From Anaeramoeba flamelloides (taxonomy: Eukaryota; Metamonada; Anaeramoebidae), in the NCBI GenBank assembly GCA_027625915.1, contig JANTQA010000012.1, positions 15,834,501-15,898,500 of the forward strand: a stretch of DNA of 64,000 nucleotides, in the 5' to 3' direction. Below are positions 1 to 11,710 of this stretch, in pieces; the stretch's first letter is position 1; the number at the start of each line of letters is the position of its first letter. The notes beneath the pieces were generated by a model. That model saw nothing but the letters and a program-made list of their open reading frames with translations, had not been told where the DNA came from and made no database searches. Both the position numbers and the translations under genes were made by a program.

Positions 1-763
1 TTTTTTATTTTTTTCTTTTCGTATTTTTAAATGCCATATAGAAACCCCAATTAGAGAAGGCCACAAGGTGGGAATATTTATTGAGGTAATTCCAGATTAA
101 TAATTGATTATTTCGTACAAATTCTCTATTTAATAAAGAATTTTTTATCAGTATTCTTTTGAATTTTTCTTATTGGTTTTAAGAATTATGTTCATTGAAA
201 CGAGAAACGAGGATTGTCTTGTTGAGTGACGTGCTATTTTGGTTTTCATTTGATCGATCTGAAACTTTGTTTTAATTCGTTAGTATATTAAAAAAAGAAT
301 TTCATAGGATATTGCTATTGAAAGTTGGATTTGGAAAAGAAAAACAGAGATAAATTCATTTGTATTCAATCATATATGAGCATTAGTGTTTGAGTGTTTT
401 AATGTCGAATAATATATTTTACGTTTAGTGTTATTTTACTTTCTTTAAAAACTTTTAATAAGTCTGTTTCTGTGGTTGGGTAAATAAAAATCACCATTGG
501 GTTATTCAATTTAACTGAAACGTTGGGAACAAGAATATCTGGGTTGACACTCTAAAATATAGAGAACTTTTTTCAAATCAAATAGTTCAAGTTATTTAAT
601 AGTTGGTAAATATTTTTAAATTGCTAAAATAAAATTATCTTGACTCTACTGGTCCCCAGTTATATTCAGAAGAAATTCATACACTTTTAAAGGATTTTTA
701 GGGATATCAGATGAAATACTTTATTTTTGAAAATTCAAAATTAAGATTATTTTTACACATGAT
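1..763. other. gene-free A+T-rich stretch
   Basis: I see no open frame with protein-like character and no RNA gene. The stretch is generic A+T-rich intergenic sequence ending at the first inverted-repeat element. Confidence 0.5.
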
Positions 764-1022
764 CCATAATAAAAAACTTTTTTTATAACTTCTATATAAC
801 CTTTTTATGACAAAATTTCCTTTTAAAAGATGATTTTAACAATATTTTTTTAAAAAATATTCTTATAACAGGCTAAAAACATGTTTCAATTTTTATAAAA
901 CATATTATAATAAACATTTATATTATAAAAGTTTTTATTATAAAATTTTATAACATTTTAACCGTTTATAACACCTTTGCAACATGTTTGTAACATGTTT
1001 AAAAAAATTTTTTTTATTAGAG
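764..1022 (+). repeat. MITE-like element, left copy of an inverted pair
   Basis: This ~260-base unit begins CCATAATAAAAAA and ends TTTTTATTAGAG, so it has its own short terminal inverted repeats. Its interior is a run of TTATAAAA and ATAACA motifs. The same unit recurs in reverse complement at 2194-2454, where the ends read CCCTAATAAAAAA and TTTTTTATTAGGG. No coding capacity is visible. I read it as a non-autonomous DNA transposon; the alternative is that both copies are long arms of a single 1.69 kb element. Confidence 0.6.
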
Positions 1023-2193
1023 ATTATTTTATTTTTTTTCTATTTTTCTTGATTAATATTTAATTTGAAATTTTTTTTTATTTGCAAGATCCATAGTAAC
1101 ATGGTAAAAACGTGTTATTCTAAGATTATTCAAACTTTGAAAATGATTTTAGAGAAATATTATTCTTATTTCTATTGGAATATTTACTTGGATCTTCTAT
1201 TGAAGAACAAAATAAACATTATTGATATTCTCAAAAGGTTAGATACAAAAGAATTTGAGTTTTTCAATTTTGAAGAAAAATATATTGATTGATAAGATTT
1301 GCTTCAAATAGACACCAGCTATTACATCATGTATTTTATTCGGTTACATATTCCTTCAGTATTCCTCAGGTAAAATTATAAAAATACTTGATATTTAAAA
1401 AAAAATTGGTACTTTTGATAGAAAGAGAGTTTTTAAAACTTTTTTTCTTTTTGTGTTTATAATAAAAACCTGAACCATTAATAGTTTTTCAAAGTGAAAT
1501 TGCATTTACCAATTTTATGAGAAGGTGGTCAATTTTAAATTGGTCTTATTCATACAAAAAATATTGGTTTTCAACAGAACAAATCGTAATCTAATACCAT
1601 TGTATCCCATAAAGAAAAAAATAACTCATTTTTAAAAATTTTTTTTTTTTAAAAGTCGATTGTTTTTATTTTAAAAATGATCAATTTGAGAAAGTAAAAA
1701 AAGATCTCAATTTAAATTGTTGCTGTTGCTGTAACCCCAATCAAAGAGTTTAAGAAACCAAAATTAATTGAAAAATCCTCATAGTCATACGAACTTTTCC
1801 AAGTCAAAATTAAAAAAAATACCTAAATTAGTAAATTTTCTGTATTTATCAAAGGTAATGTAGAAATTAATTCAATTTTTATTTCAATATTAATGGATTT
1901 TTTATCATCTTGAAACCTATATTTTGTGAAAATATTATATTTCAACTTATTAAATTTTTTTTTTTCTTTTTGTTTTAAATTTGTTTGAAATAACCCTTAA
2001 AGTTGTTCAAATTGAAAAATGAAATTTTGTATTTTTTAAGAGGATAAAATTTTACTTTTTAAAATGTAATAACGGGTATAAAAATTTATAAAAGTTTTCT
2101 TTTTGTTTGAAATTCAATATTGGTTTTGTAATATTTTTTGCTTGAAATATAACAATTCATGTTATAATGTGAATTAAATGATCATTTTTACAA
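1023..2193. other. spacer between two inverted MITE copies, with one small open frame
   Basis: The spacer contains one plus-strand open frame at 1065-1292 (75 codons, rich in F, I, K, L, Y) that matches no family I recognise. Its composition is what random A+T-rich sequence would give. I therefore do not call a gene here, but if 764-2454 is one transposable element this would be its interior. Confidence 0.35.
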
Positions 2194-2454
2194 CCCTAAT
2201 AAAAAATTATTTTTCAAATATGTTATAAAAGTGTTTTAAAGGTGTTAAAAACATTTAAAATGTTATAAAATGTTATTATAAAAACTTTTATAACATAAAT
2301 ATTTGTTATAAAATATGTTATAAAATTTGTAATAGGTTTTAAGCCTGTTATAAGAATATTTTTCCAAAAAAAATATTGAAAAAATCATCCTATAAAAGGA
2401 AATATTGTGATAAAACTGTTATAGAGATGTTATAAAAAACATTTTTTATTAGGG
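2194..2454 (-). repeat. MITE-like element, right copy of an inverted pair
   Basis: Inverted copy of 764-1022, starting CCCTAATAAAAAA and ending TTTTTTATTAGGG. The two copies keep the same order of internal motifs, including ACAGGC..AAAAC next to a TAACAATATTTTT-like block, in reverse complement. They have drifted by scattered substitutions and short indels, so they are not recent duplicates. Confidence 0.6.
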
Positions 2455-2929
2455 AAGAATAGGTAATTTAACACTCCTAAAAGAGTAAAGCAGTTTTACA
2501 TTCAAAAACAGTTTCATTGTGATCCAAGATTTTGGACATTTTTTCATTAATAAGAATATTATAAAAACCTTTTTTTTTTTTTTTATATATTAGGGCTAGA
2601 AATATGGTTAATTTAGAGATCTGATTAAAATAATTTTATGGCTTTTTAAGAAAAATTCTATTTTCCAATATTAGATTTTTAAAAATATAGTTTTTTTTAA
2701 AAAAAAAATTTCTATTTGAAGTCATTCTTCTTTTTTCCCAAATAAAATTCAAAATCTCTACATAATTGCAGAGTACAAATATGTTTAGAAAATTCAATAA
2801 GAGGGTAGATACATTTTAACGATTTTGGGTACCTTTTTTTATTTGAAATCAAATCATTGAAAAACGGATTATTTAACTAAATATTTCAATATTTAATTAA
2901 AAGGATATGTAAAATAAATCAGGGTGTAA
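2455..2929. other. gene-free stretch
   Basis: A+T-rich, with a poly-T run near 2570-2584. I see nothing else in it. Confidence 0.45.
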
Positions 2930-4100
2930 AATATTGGCATACTAGTTAAAAAAGCAATAGAAAAATAATAGTAAAATTGATTATAGAATTAGGTATATTT
3001 AACTATTTTAGAAAGTTTTTTATTGCTATAAAATTACTGAAAAAATATTTTTTTGAGTACCATTAGAGATTTAAACATTGAAACCAAAACAACATTCTCT
3101 ACTCTTTCTGTAAAATTGATCAACATGGAATCAGAGTTGAATCTTAAAATTCTCATTTTTTGGAACATTTTATTTTAATTAAAATTTCGTTTTTATTAAA
3201 TTCAGTTGAGGATATCAAAATGAGTTTATGGGATATTTGAAATTAATTAAAGAAAAAGTCGAATAAATAAACATGAGATTTTTTAAATTGTAAACAAATC
3301 TAGTCTTTCTGAGTACCAAACAAGAAATATCACCTTCCAAGATAAATTTGTTTAAATCAAGAATGAAAAAAATCCAACAAAAGTAAAAATTCAATCAAAG
3401 CCTATTTTAGAAGAATTAATTTTTTTTTGACTTTATCTTCTTAATTTCGTTTATGTGGATCCACACAGGACATTACCTTGGTAATATCTACCCATTACTA
3501 TTTATATATTATTTTCCAAAACATTTTTTTATAAATTTGTTTTGAAAATTCTTTTTTCAAATATTTTTTTCAAAATAAATAAAAAAAGAGAGAGAGGGGG
3601 GGGGAGAATACTTTTATAAAGATCAAAGTGAAGGAGGTGAATTATTGGAATCAAAAAAGTAGTTACAAGAGATTAACTTAAATAATATGAAAAATTTTAT
3701 GTAAATTATTCAATTAAAATTCAGAATTATTTTGGGTTTACAATTTAATCAACAATTAATAATTATCAAATCAATCAAATTCGTCCCTAAATTTTTATTC
3801 CTAATTACAAATTGTAAAAAATGTCATATTTTTTTTACCAAGACTGAAATTAGATGAATTAAATTCATAAATGAATTTGTAAAGACATTTTGGAAAATTC
3901 TTTATATTTAAAAAGTAATTTTTTAATCCAAATTTTTCCAATGAATAGTTTTCCATTGAGAATTAAAAATAAAATCAATTAAAGTGTAAGTAATTATATC
4001 AAATAATAGAGATAAGATTCCGCAATAAATGATTATTTTTTATTTTTTCTTGATCTTTTTTTCTATTTTTTGATTTCCTTTTTTGAATTGGTTGGATATA
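2930..4100 (+). repeat. dispersed repeat family R, plus-orientation copy
   Basis: This ~1.1 kb block is collinear with 15640-16690 in the same orientation, and with 6060-6980 and 25090-26580 in reverse complement. Shared landmarks in order are ATTCTCTAC..TTT, CAGAGTTGAATCTT, CAAGAAATATCACC, AATCAAAGCCTATTTT, CTTTTTTCAAATATTTTT and a TTTTTTCTTGATC tail. No coding potential or clear terminal repeats are seen, so the element class is unknown. It contains a short GA/G-rich run near 3587-3605. Confidence 0.5.
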
Positions 4101-4105
4101 TATAT

Positions 4106-5766
4106 CACAGGTAATACGAATTTTCGTTTCAAAAACGCGAAAGATTTATAAAATCGCGTTTTTTCGATTTTTTTATATGTTTTTTTAGTTTCATTCGTGT
4201 TTTCGTTTTTTGTTTTTTGAAAAAGTCCTTGAAATAATTTGAAATCATACTTTTCTTTTATGGGATATGAATAAACTCAAACGAAAAAACTTACAAACAA
4301 TGAATGAAATGAAAAATATATATACATAAAATATGGACATGGTGTAATTCCTTGAAAAGTGTTGAAAAACAATGGAAATCCACGATTTCCAATATATGTG
4401 GGAGTTTTTGCATTAATAACTTCAAAATAGTTTGAATTTTGATTTTTGATTACTCAAAAACAATAAAATTATATTTCCTCTTTAAAACTATTGAAAATTA
4501 TAAACCCTTTAAAGACTGGAAAAAGAAATTATTTTTTGAAAAAATTACTATTTGAGAAAGAAAAGTACGTCAATCTTTCACATTTTTTGTAATTCCATAA
4601 TAGATCAGCTTGTCAAATTTTTTTGTATTGTGATTTTACCCCTTCTAAGTGAATTTTTTATTGATCATAAAAAAATGTTTAAAATTATTAACTTAAAAAA
4701 ATTTTTGTTTCACAATTCCTAATTTGTAAAAGATTATCAGTAATTTTTTCATCATATTAATTCTCCTTTAACTTATCAGCTTGGTAATACACTTATTTTA
4801 TTTTTTTTTGATACTCTAAAACCTGTTTTACCCCTATTTTTTTAATAATTTATTACCTTTTTCATTGTTTCTAAACATTTATTTCACAAGGAATCCTTGA
4901 TTATCTTTTGTAGAATTATAATTTCATTTTTTATTATTTAACTTTTAATAAATGCTTTCGAAAAATTAATCTGTTACTTACTTTGTATAAAATGACAACT
5001 TTTTATATTTTTTAAAAAATATTACACTGTTTAAATGGTGGAAAAAATCAAAGAATATCACAAGTAATAAACCTTTCACTTTATAATTAATTTTTGAGAA
5101 TTATAATATGATTTTGAATTAAATTTAAATATTCTATTCTTATTGTTCTTTATTATAACATAACAAGGGGACTTTTCTGAACCAAAAAAAGATAAAATAA
5201 AAATACTCAATACACACTCAGAGAGTGATAAATTAAAGTATCTGGTAAATATTATTTAAATCATTCGTAATTGATGTGATTTACTTTTTTGTTTACACTT
5301 TTATTTTTTTTTATGATCGATCAAAAAAATTTTTTTTAAATGTGTTTACTTTCACCAAAATAAATTTTAATTCAAAATTTTTCGATAATTTCTTATTCTT
5401 TATCAAGCTAAAATAAATATTTACAATGAATTATTCTTCCCATTATTTTAATTATTTGGATATTTAATTTATTATTTTTTTTTTATTCGTTTTGATTATA
5501 ATGTATTTTTGAGATATATTAAAAAAACTAAATACATCTTTAGTAAACAAAATTTTTCGAAAGAAATGTTTAGTCTACACGTTCGATATACAAGAATTTC
5601 ATACTTGATTATTTTTCATGTATACAAAATTTTACAACACACATATATATATATATCTGGTGATATAGATATATCTGGTGATATAGATATCCGAGAAACG
5701 AATTTTACGCGTCGCTCACGCGTGCGCCAACGCGTTTCATGACATCAAAAAAAATCGTCATACCTG

Positions 5767-5768
<2 letters not shown>
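4106..5768 (+). mobile_element. CACAGGTA-ended non-autonomous DNA element (family C), copy 1
   Basis: A ~1.66 kb element with short terminal inverted repeats: left CACAGGTAATACGA, right (reverse complement) CACAGGTATGACGA. It sits inside an (AT)n tract on both sides, consistent with TA target duplication. A second copy lies at 45852-47537 and a decayed partial copy at 47561-48193. Both ends carry CpG-rich islands in an otherwise A+T-rich interior: AACGCG and TCGCG motifs at the left, and three ACGCGT hexamers within about 30 bases at the right (5706-5735). No transposase frame is present. The 77-codon frame at 5509-5742 runs through the conserved terminus and is not credible as a gene. Confidence 0.75.

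Positions 5769-5814
<46 letters not shown>
5769..5814. repeat. (TA)n microsatellite
   Basis: Near-pure TA dinucleotide run directly abutting the right terminus of the family C element. It probably includes the original target site. Confidence 0.9.
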
Positions 5815-5817
<3 letters not shown>

Positions 5818-6059
5818 TATATAAAGATATCTGACAACTATATTTATTAGAATATTAATGTATTTGGTTCAAGAAATGAATTAAAAATTTCAGTTGGTTG
5901 TTTTAAATGTCAGAATCAAAATTTACAAAAGGTACTTATATTGTGAAGAAAAAATAACAAAAAAAAACATTCTTTTCAGAGTATTATATTTAATATTTGA
6001 TATGATTCCTTCTGTATTTCATTTTTCTTGTCTGTTCTAAAAGGAATACATTTCTTTTC

Positions 6060-6980
6060 ATAATCTTCGGGATTGAAATTACTTAATATTTGTAAATAAT
6101 TTCAAAAATGAATTTAAAAATACATTTTTATTTTCAATTCATCTAATTCAAGACTTGATTAAAGAAAAAGTGAATATTTTTTTTATTTCTATTTCTTCAG
6201 AAAATCAGATTTTTTGTAAAAACTTTTTTGTTTGATTTCTATTTATTTTGGATTAAATTGAAAATTGAAAATAATTATTAATTTTTCATTTTAATTTTTT
6301 TCAATCGGCTACTTTATTCTTTTTGGTTTGAAATTTTTTTTGTTTTGGTTTATTGATTTCGATAATTCAATTATTTTCCTTTAAAACTTGAATTATTATT
6401 CTTTTTTTTACTTATCTTAAAAATGATCTTTGTAAGGCAGGGTTTTGAAAATAAATTTGTTAAAAAATGATTTAGTTTAAAAAAAAAAATAAATAAAAAT
6501 AGGAATATAAAAACAGAGTAATGTTTTATTTATTACCCCCCTCCAAATTAAGAAGATAAAGAAAGAATATTCTAAAATTCGCTTTTTTAGAAAATTATTT
6601 TTTTTTCATTTTTCATTTCAATGAATTTATCTTGAAAGGTGATATTTCTTTTTGATACTCATAAAGAAAAGAATTGTTCAAATGGTAAGCATACCATGCC
6701 TATTTATTTGATTTTTTTTAGAATTGATTGTAAGTATTCCTCTAAAAACGTCTCTCGATCAAAAGCTGAATTTGATAAAAGCCCCAAATATTTAAATAAA
6801 AAAAAAATGTTTAAAAAAAAAATAATTTATAGATTCAACTCTGATTTCATGTTGACCCTCTCACAAATAGAATAACGGAATATATTCTATTTTACGAGAT
6901 TCAATATCTAGCAGAATTCAAAAAAATATTGTTATTAAAATAACACCTATAAACTTTTCAAAAAAAAAGGTGTTTTTTTT
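6060..6980 (-). repeat. dispersed repeat family R, inverted copy
   Basis: Reverse-complement relative of 2930-4100. It keeps the AATTCATCTAATTCAAG block, the GAAAGGTGATATTTCTT block and the AGATTCAACTCTGATTTCATG block. The frame at 6639-6875 lies across these shared blocks but is not kept open in the other copies, so I do not call it a gene. Confidence 0.45.
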
Positions 6981-6999
6981 TTTTCTTGTTTATAAAAAA

Positions 7000-7560
7000 C
7001 CTACACATCAATAAGAGATATGAAACCAGCAGTAAACGATAAGTGGATATGGTATTGGTTTCCTAAAATTCTATTATTTATAAATAAATTCTAATAATGA
7101 AAGATCAAATAGGGAAACTTTTTTCTCAAAACATGGAGTAAATTTTTCATAAATGTCACCAAAAAAACAAAAAATACAATAAAAATTGAGAAAATTTCAA
7201 AAAATTGTTTCAAACAGATTCCATCATTTAATATTTTCTCAAAAATTCAATGAAATAACCTTCTATTTTGATTTGGCCTTGGAGATATTATTTGAATAAT
7301 GAACTTTTTTATTATTTTGGAACAAGAATAAAAAAATTTTGCGTTTTCTTTTGAAAAAATTTTAAATTTACTTGGTTTTTTTGTTCACTTTAAATTTCCT
7401 TATTTTTTCTTTTTAATTTTTTGGAATCATTCAGGGGAAATATGTTGATCGGTTTTTAATTTATATTAGTTACTCATTAAAATTTAAAATAAAATTTTCG
7501 GTTAACTAACAAATTACTCAACCCTAATTACTCGACCAGTAATTTCTTTTTTTTTATTAA
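7000..7560 (+). repeat. dispersed repeat family S, copy 1
   Basis: Similar to 32220-32850 and to a shorter block at 33260-33500. All share TTTCTTAAAGTTCTATTATTT-like, AATGAAAGATCAAAT-like and AAAACCAAAAAATTC-like segments in the same order. No coding content is visible. Confidence 0.4.
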
Positions 7561-8280
7561 TAATCAGAAACCTTTTTACAAAAAAATTTGTCCTTTGATT
7601 CTTCGATTTATTCGAATATCTTTTTTAATAGTATAACTTTTAAGAAACCAAACTTATATTAACTTATTATTGGTTTGAGCTTTTTTTTGGTCGATTTATG
7701 TAAGATTCTTACCTTTAAAATTTTCTAAAATATCAAATTTTATGTATTTCCTTCAGTAACTGTGATGACTTATTTAAAAAAGAGGTACTTGTCTTCCCAT
7801 CCCAACATCTACCTCCTTAAAATTTTATAAATTACCTTTTAAAACAAACTCTACTCCACCTTATTTAAAGAGAACAGTGTCTATACTCTTAATTACTAAA
7901 TAAATGGATCAAAATTTTCATTCAGCTTTCCTAAAAAATAAAACTCATTCCAAGAATCAAAATAAATCTATAGTGTCACCAATTCTAAAGGAAAATGATT
8001 ATTTTAGGCTTGTTATAAGTTTGAAAATTTGAAATGTTACGAGATACTGATAAATTTTGATAAATTTCAAAAAAATTTTTAGTTCAGTTTCCATTTTTAT
8101 AAACCTTAGATCTGTTTCTTATCAAACAGTCCAGGACAAAGAAAATTTTGAAGAACAACTAATTTTATAGGGTTTCTTAACAATTTACTTCATAAAATGC
8201 TTTATTCAAAGTGTGGAATAATATTTTCAAAAAGGAAAATCAAGTAAAAAAAAGCCAAGTTAAATTGCAATTTATAAGTA
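7561..8280. other. gene-free stretch with an inverted-repeat arm
   Basis: No gene is seen. The block around 7915-7960 (AAAATTTTCATTCAGCTTTCC) reappears inverted at about 8790-8815 and again, more diverged, near 9225-9255. A larger inverted-repeat element may therefore have been split by the MITE at 8281-8769. Confidence 0.4.
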
Positions 8281-8769
8281 GAGTAGTGAAAAAAATACCG
8301 TACATGAAAAAAATCCCGGACAAGATTTTTAATTGTGAATATTAGTAAAATTATTGTGTAATTTCATTTATTTACAATCAAATTCCTTTTTTTAAGAATC
8401 GAACTTTTTCAATTATAACTCCCCCACTTATTAGAATGATGATTGATGAAATCACACTTGTTCAAAACACCATTCAATCAATCAAAAAACAAGAAGAAAA
8501 ATTATCATTTTCCAAACTCTAGTAAACCTCTATAAAACTGGATTATTTTTCAAAAAAAGTTGATCAACATATAGCTATCAAGCAATTACTCGAGTATTCT
8601 AGAGACACCTTACTTTGGTGGACTTTAGGTAGGTTTATTACTAATCTCATAAAAAAATTGGTTATTTATAATAAGGATTTCATTGAAATTAGACAAAAAT
8701 TTTACTAATACCCACAATTAAAAATCTTGTCAGGGATTTTTTTCATGTCCGGTATTTTTTTCCCTACTA
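8281..8769. mobile_element. MITE family A, copy 1
   Basis: Terminal inverted repeats start TAGTGAAAAAAATACC on the left and TAGTAGGGAAAAAAATACC as read inward from the right. Both continue into AAGATTTTTAATTGTGAAT / ATTCACAATTAAAAATCTT-type arms. The outermost bases are TA, as expected for Tc1/mariner-type TA insertion. About 490 bases, no open frame. Related copies lie at 18611-19076 and, more diverged, at 37961-38371. Confidence 0.7.
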
Positions 8770-10504
8770 TATATTATTTTCTTTTTTTGGAAAGCTGAAT
8801 GAAAATTTTGTTCAATTTATTTTGCAACAAATAGTATATGAAGATTAGTAAAGGTATTTCTGTAAAGAAAATAAAACTACTAATTTATTCGTTTTCAGAT
8901 CTTTTTATAAATCTCAACAAAATCTGTTGTTAGTAATACATTATTTCTTGAAATTTTTTTGTTGGGTTTTGAATGAGGGTGTGTAATTTCTTAGTTTAAG
9001 TTTCATTAAACTTTTCAAAACTAATATCTCTTTGAATAAGATCACTGTTAATTGTAAAATAAAAAGATCAAAATTTTCATAAAGCTTTTCAAACAAATAA
9101 ACACTACCAAAGAAATTTAAATAAATCTTCAAACCCCTATTTTAAAAAGGAAATAAAGAATTTACAGCTGATTTTAAGAATTAAAAAGTTGAAATATAAC
9201 AAAAGTTTTTCTAAAATTTTATTTTAAAAAGCTAAATGAAAATTTTATTCCATTTCTTTGACACCAAATAATATAAGACGTGAGTTGTTTAAAGGTGTCT
9301 TTATTTGAATTATATAAAAAAGAAATTTAGTAAAAATTTGATGTAATTTGAAAGAAATAATTGGAAATCGAAAAATGTTAGAAATTCCCCAAGAGTATCA
9401 ATTCCCAAAGTCAATTCACCTTTCTCAATGAATTATGGTTATATGAATAATAAGGTAAAAAATTTTCACATATTTCAGCAATTTTGTTTTAAAAAATGAG
9501 TTTTCATCTAGATTTAGAGAAATTTATATTCCCTCTTGATCTTAGTTTCCCTTTCTTTTTTTGTGAATATCCTTTTGTTAACCAAGATCCCAAAAAGAAT
9601 CTCAGATTTGAGAATACAAAAAAAGATTATCAGTTGAAATTTTATCTCATTTTATCTTTTAAATAGGATCATTTATCAAAGGAAACACAGCCTACAGTAA
9701 TAAAAAAAAGTGAATTTGTTTGCAACCAATTTCTTAATACGTTAATTGTCTGTGATTTTCCGAGAAAAGTATAGCAAACAATTAAACTTACATTTTTTAT
9801 CAAATTTTGAGTTCAGAAGAATAGTCAGTCCCAAATAGTCAGAAATAACAAGATTAAAGTTAAATGTTTATAATGTTTCAATGTTTTTGAACTGATTGAA
9901 GACGAATCAAAGGATTAAGCATTAAATAAAAAAGAACTAATTTTTGAAAAAATTTCAAGACAAATCACAAATAACAGTTGAAGATTGAATTTTTATCTAT
10001 TTTCTTAAAAACCAAAAATTTTTTGGTAGAATTGATCTGGGAATCTTTCAAAGTTCGGGTTATTGAGAGTACCTATCTTTCAATTCTATTAAATTTATAA
10101 TTTTTTACACTTTTATTTCAAAAAATTAATTAATTATTTATTGTGAAAATAAAAAATCCTAAAATGAAAACAATAAGTAATTTTTTTACTTTTTCCGAAG
10201 AAAGCGAAGTTCAAAACCAACCCATAGAACTTTAAACCAATATAAAAGTTAATAATAACAACTTAATTTTATTGAAAATTCACAAGAGTTTTAAACGTAA
10301 TAAATGAGACATTTCAAAATTCAAAATAAATATTATGATTTTGAATACTTTATGAACTTGTACCAAACCAAGACACTTTTTTCATATAACTCACAAAAGT
10401 GAAACTAATTTTAAATTCTAATCAATCAAAAAAGGAATAAAACCAAAATTCCATTTCAATTTTTAATTATTTTTTATAACTACTTTTCTTAAAATTTATC
10501 GCTT
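8770..10504. other. gene-free stretch upstream of the decarboxylase gene
   Basis: No supported gene. The minus-strand frame at 8941-9132 is short and of low complexity. The last ~60 bases upstream of 10505 are A/T-rich and must hold the promoter, but I cannot identify a specific motif. Confidence 0.45.
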
Positions 10505-11710
10505 ATGGAAAAAGAAATAACCTGCGTTGCACCACCTAATATTGCACTCATTAAATACTGGGGCAAAAAAGATGAAAATCTCATTATTCCACTGAACAAC
10601 TCTTTCAGCATTACCTTAGATTCTAGTGATCTTTTTACAAAAACCACTGTACGCTTTTGTGATCCAAAGAAGAACGAAGAGGACAAATTTACTTTAAATG
10701 AAAAACCACAAAAGTTAGCTTCCCATAAGAGGATCGTGAATTTGATTGCCAAGATCCGTGAGAAATCATCTCTACCAAACAAGGACGATCCAATCGAAAT
10801 TGATTCGATGAATTCCTTTCCAACAGCCGCCGGCCTCGCTTCATCGTCTTCTGGAATTGCAGCACTTACGTATTGCTTAGGCAATTTATTTGAAGTTTAC
10901 GGTACCGAACCGTTGCAATTGGATCAGGTTGAGATTGAAAAAAGCACCAAGAAACAAGAAGGCAAAAACGAAGAGAACAAACAGGTCGCGGACTTGTTAA
11001 GGAGAGAAAAGCTCAGTGCCATTTCGCGACAAGGCTCCGGGTCCTCCTGCCGCTCGATGTTTGGGGGCTTTGTAGAATGGATCGCAGGTGAAAAGAATGA
11101 CGGAAGCGACTCAAGAGCGAAACAAATTTTCCCAAAATCCGTATGGCCAGAGCTTAGAGTGCTTGTATGTGTTGTCCGCTCCGAGCAAAAAAAGGTTTCT
11201 TCCACTCTTGGGATGCGAAGGTCTGTTGAAACAAGTGAATACATTGACAAATTCAGCACCAAGGTTGTTCCAAAAAACATTAAACAAATAAAGCAGGCGA
11301 TCCAATCTCAGGATTTTGAAACCTTTGCGAATGTAACCATGAAAAACTCAAACGCGTTCCACTCTGTTTGCCTTGATACCTTCCCACCTATTTTTTATTT
11401 AAATCAAGACTCAAAGAAGGTAATCGACTTTGTCCACTCATGGAACGACATCTTTGGCACACAAGTGGGCTATACTTTCGACGCTGGCCCAAACCCCGTC
11501 TTAATTATGCTAAACAAAAATCTCCCTAGCTTTTTAGATGCATTTGTACAAACTTTCCAGATCGAAAACTTAGTTAACCAACCTCTTCAACAAATCCTTA
11601 AAGATTCCCAATTTAACAAACTTGTGCAAAAATTCCCAATCGACAAACAAAATATTTGTTTGGAAAGAATTATCCCAACAAAAATTGGCGATGGAGTCAA
11701 ACAATTATAA
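10505..11710 (+). CDS. MVD: diphosphomevalonate decarboxylase
   Basis: This enzyme makes isopentenyl diphosphate from mevalonate diphosphate by ATP-dependent decarboxylation, the last step of the classical mevalonate pathway, normally in the cytosol. The 401-residue single exon matches the usual eukaryotic length. The N-terminal substrate motif NIALIKYWGK is at residues 12-21 with the family lysine at 17. The GHMP-kinase ATP loop PTAAGLASSSSG is at 106-117, RQGSGSSCRS at 175-184, and the catalytic-aspartate motif YTFDAGPNPV has Asp326. A charged K/E/N-rich insert lies at about 142-162. No intron interrupts it. Codon composition is clearly richer in G+C than the flanks, as expected for a functional exon. 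The start is the first in-frame ATG, followed at once by the conserved CVAPPNIAL block. Confidence is high. Confidence 0.97.
   Translation: MEKEITCVAPPNIALIKYWGKKDENLIIPLNNSFSITLDSSDLFTKTTVRFCDPKKNEEDKFTLNEKPQKLASHKRIVNLIAKIREKSSLPNKDDPIEIDSMNSFPTAAGLASSSSGIAALTYCLGNLFEVYGTEPLQLDQVEIEKSTKKQEGKNEENKQVADLLRREKLSAISRQGSGSSCRSMFGGFVEWIAGEKNDGSDSRAKQIFPKSVWPELRVLVCVVRSEQKKVSSTLGMRRSVETSEYIDKFSTKVVPKNIKQIKQAIQSQDFETFANVTMKNSNAFHSVCLDTFPPIFYLNQDSKKVIDFVHSWNDIFGTQVGYTFDAGPNPVLIMLNKNLPSFLDAFVQTFQIENLVNQPLQQILKDSQFNKLVQKFPIDKQNICLERIIPTKIGDGVKQL

Noticed and set aside
5509-5742. 77-codon frame with a basic C-terminus
   Set aside because: It covers the conserved terminus of the family C element and is not kept open in the second copy; the basic residues come from the ACGCGT motifs.
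5769-5814. TA repeats as telomeric or centromeric arrays
   Set aside because: The tracts are short, scattered and tied to insertion sites; no telomere-like unit is present.
10489-11305. Several minus-strand and alternative-frame open frames overlapping the decarboxylase gene
   Set aside because: They are shadows of the MVD coding sequence, which has full family motifs in its own frame.
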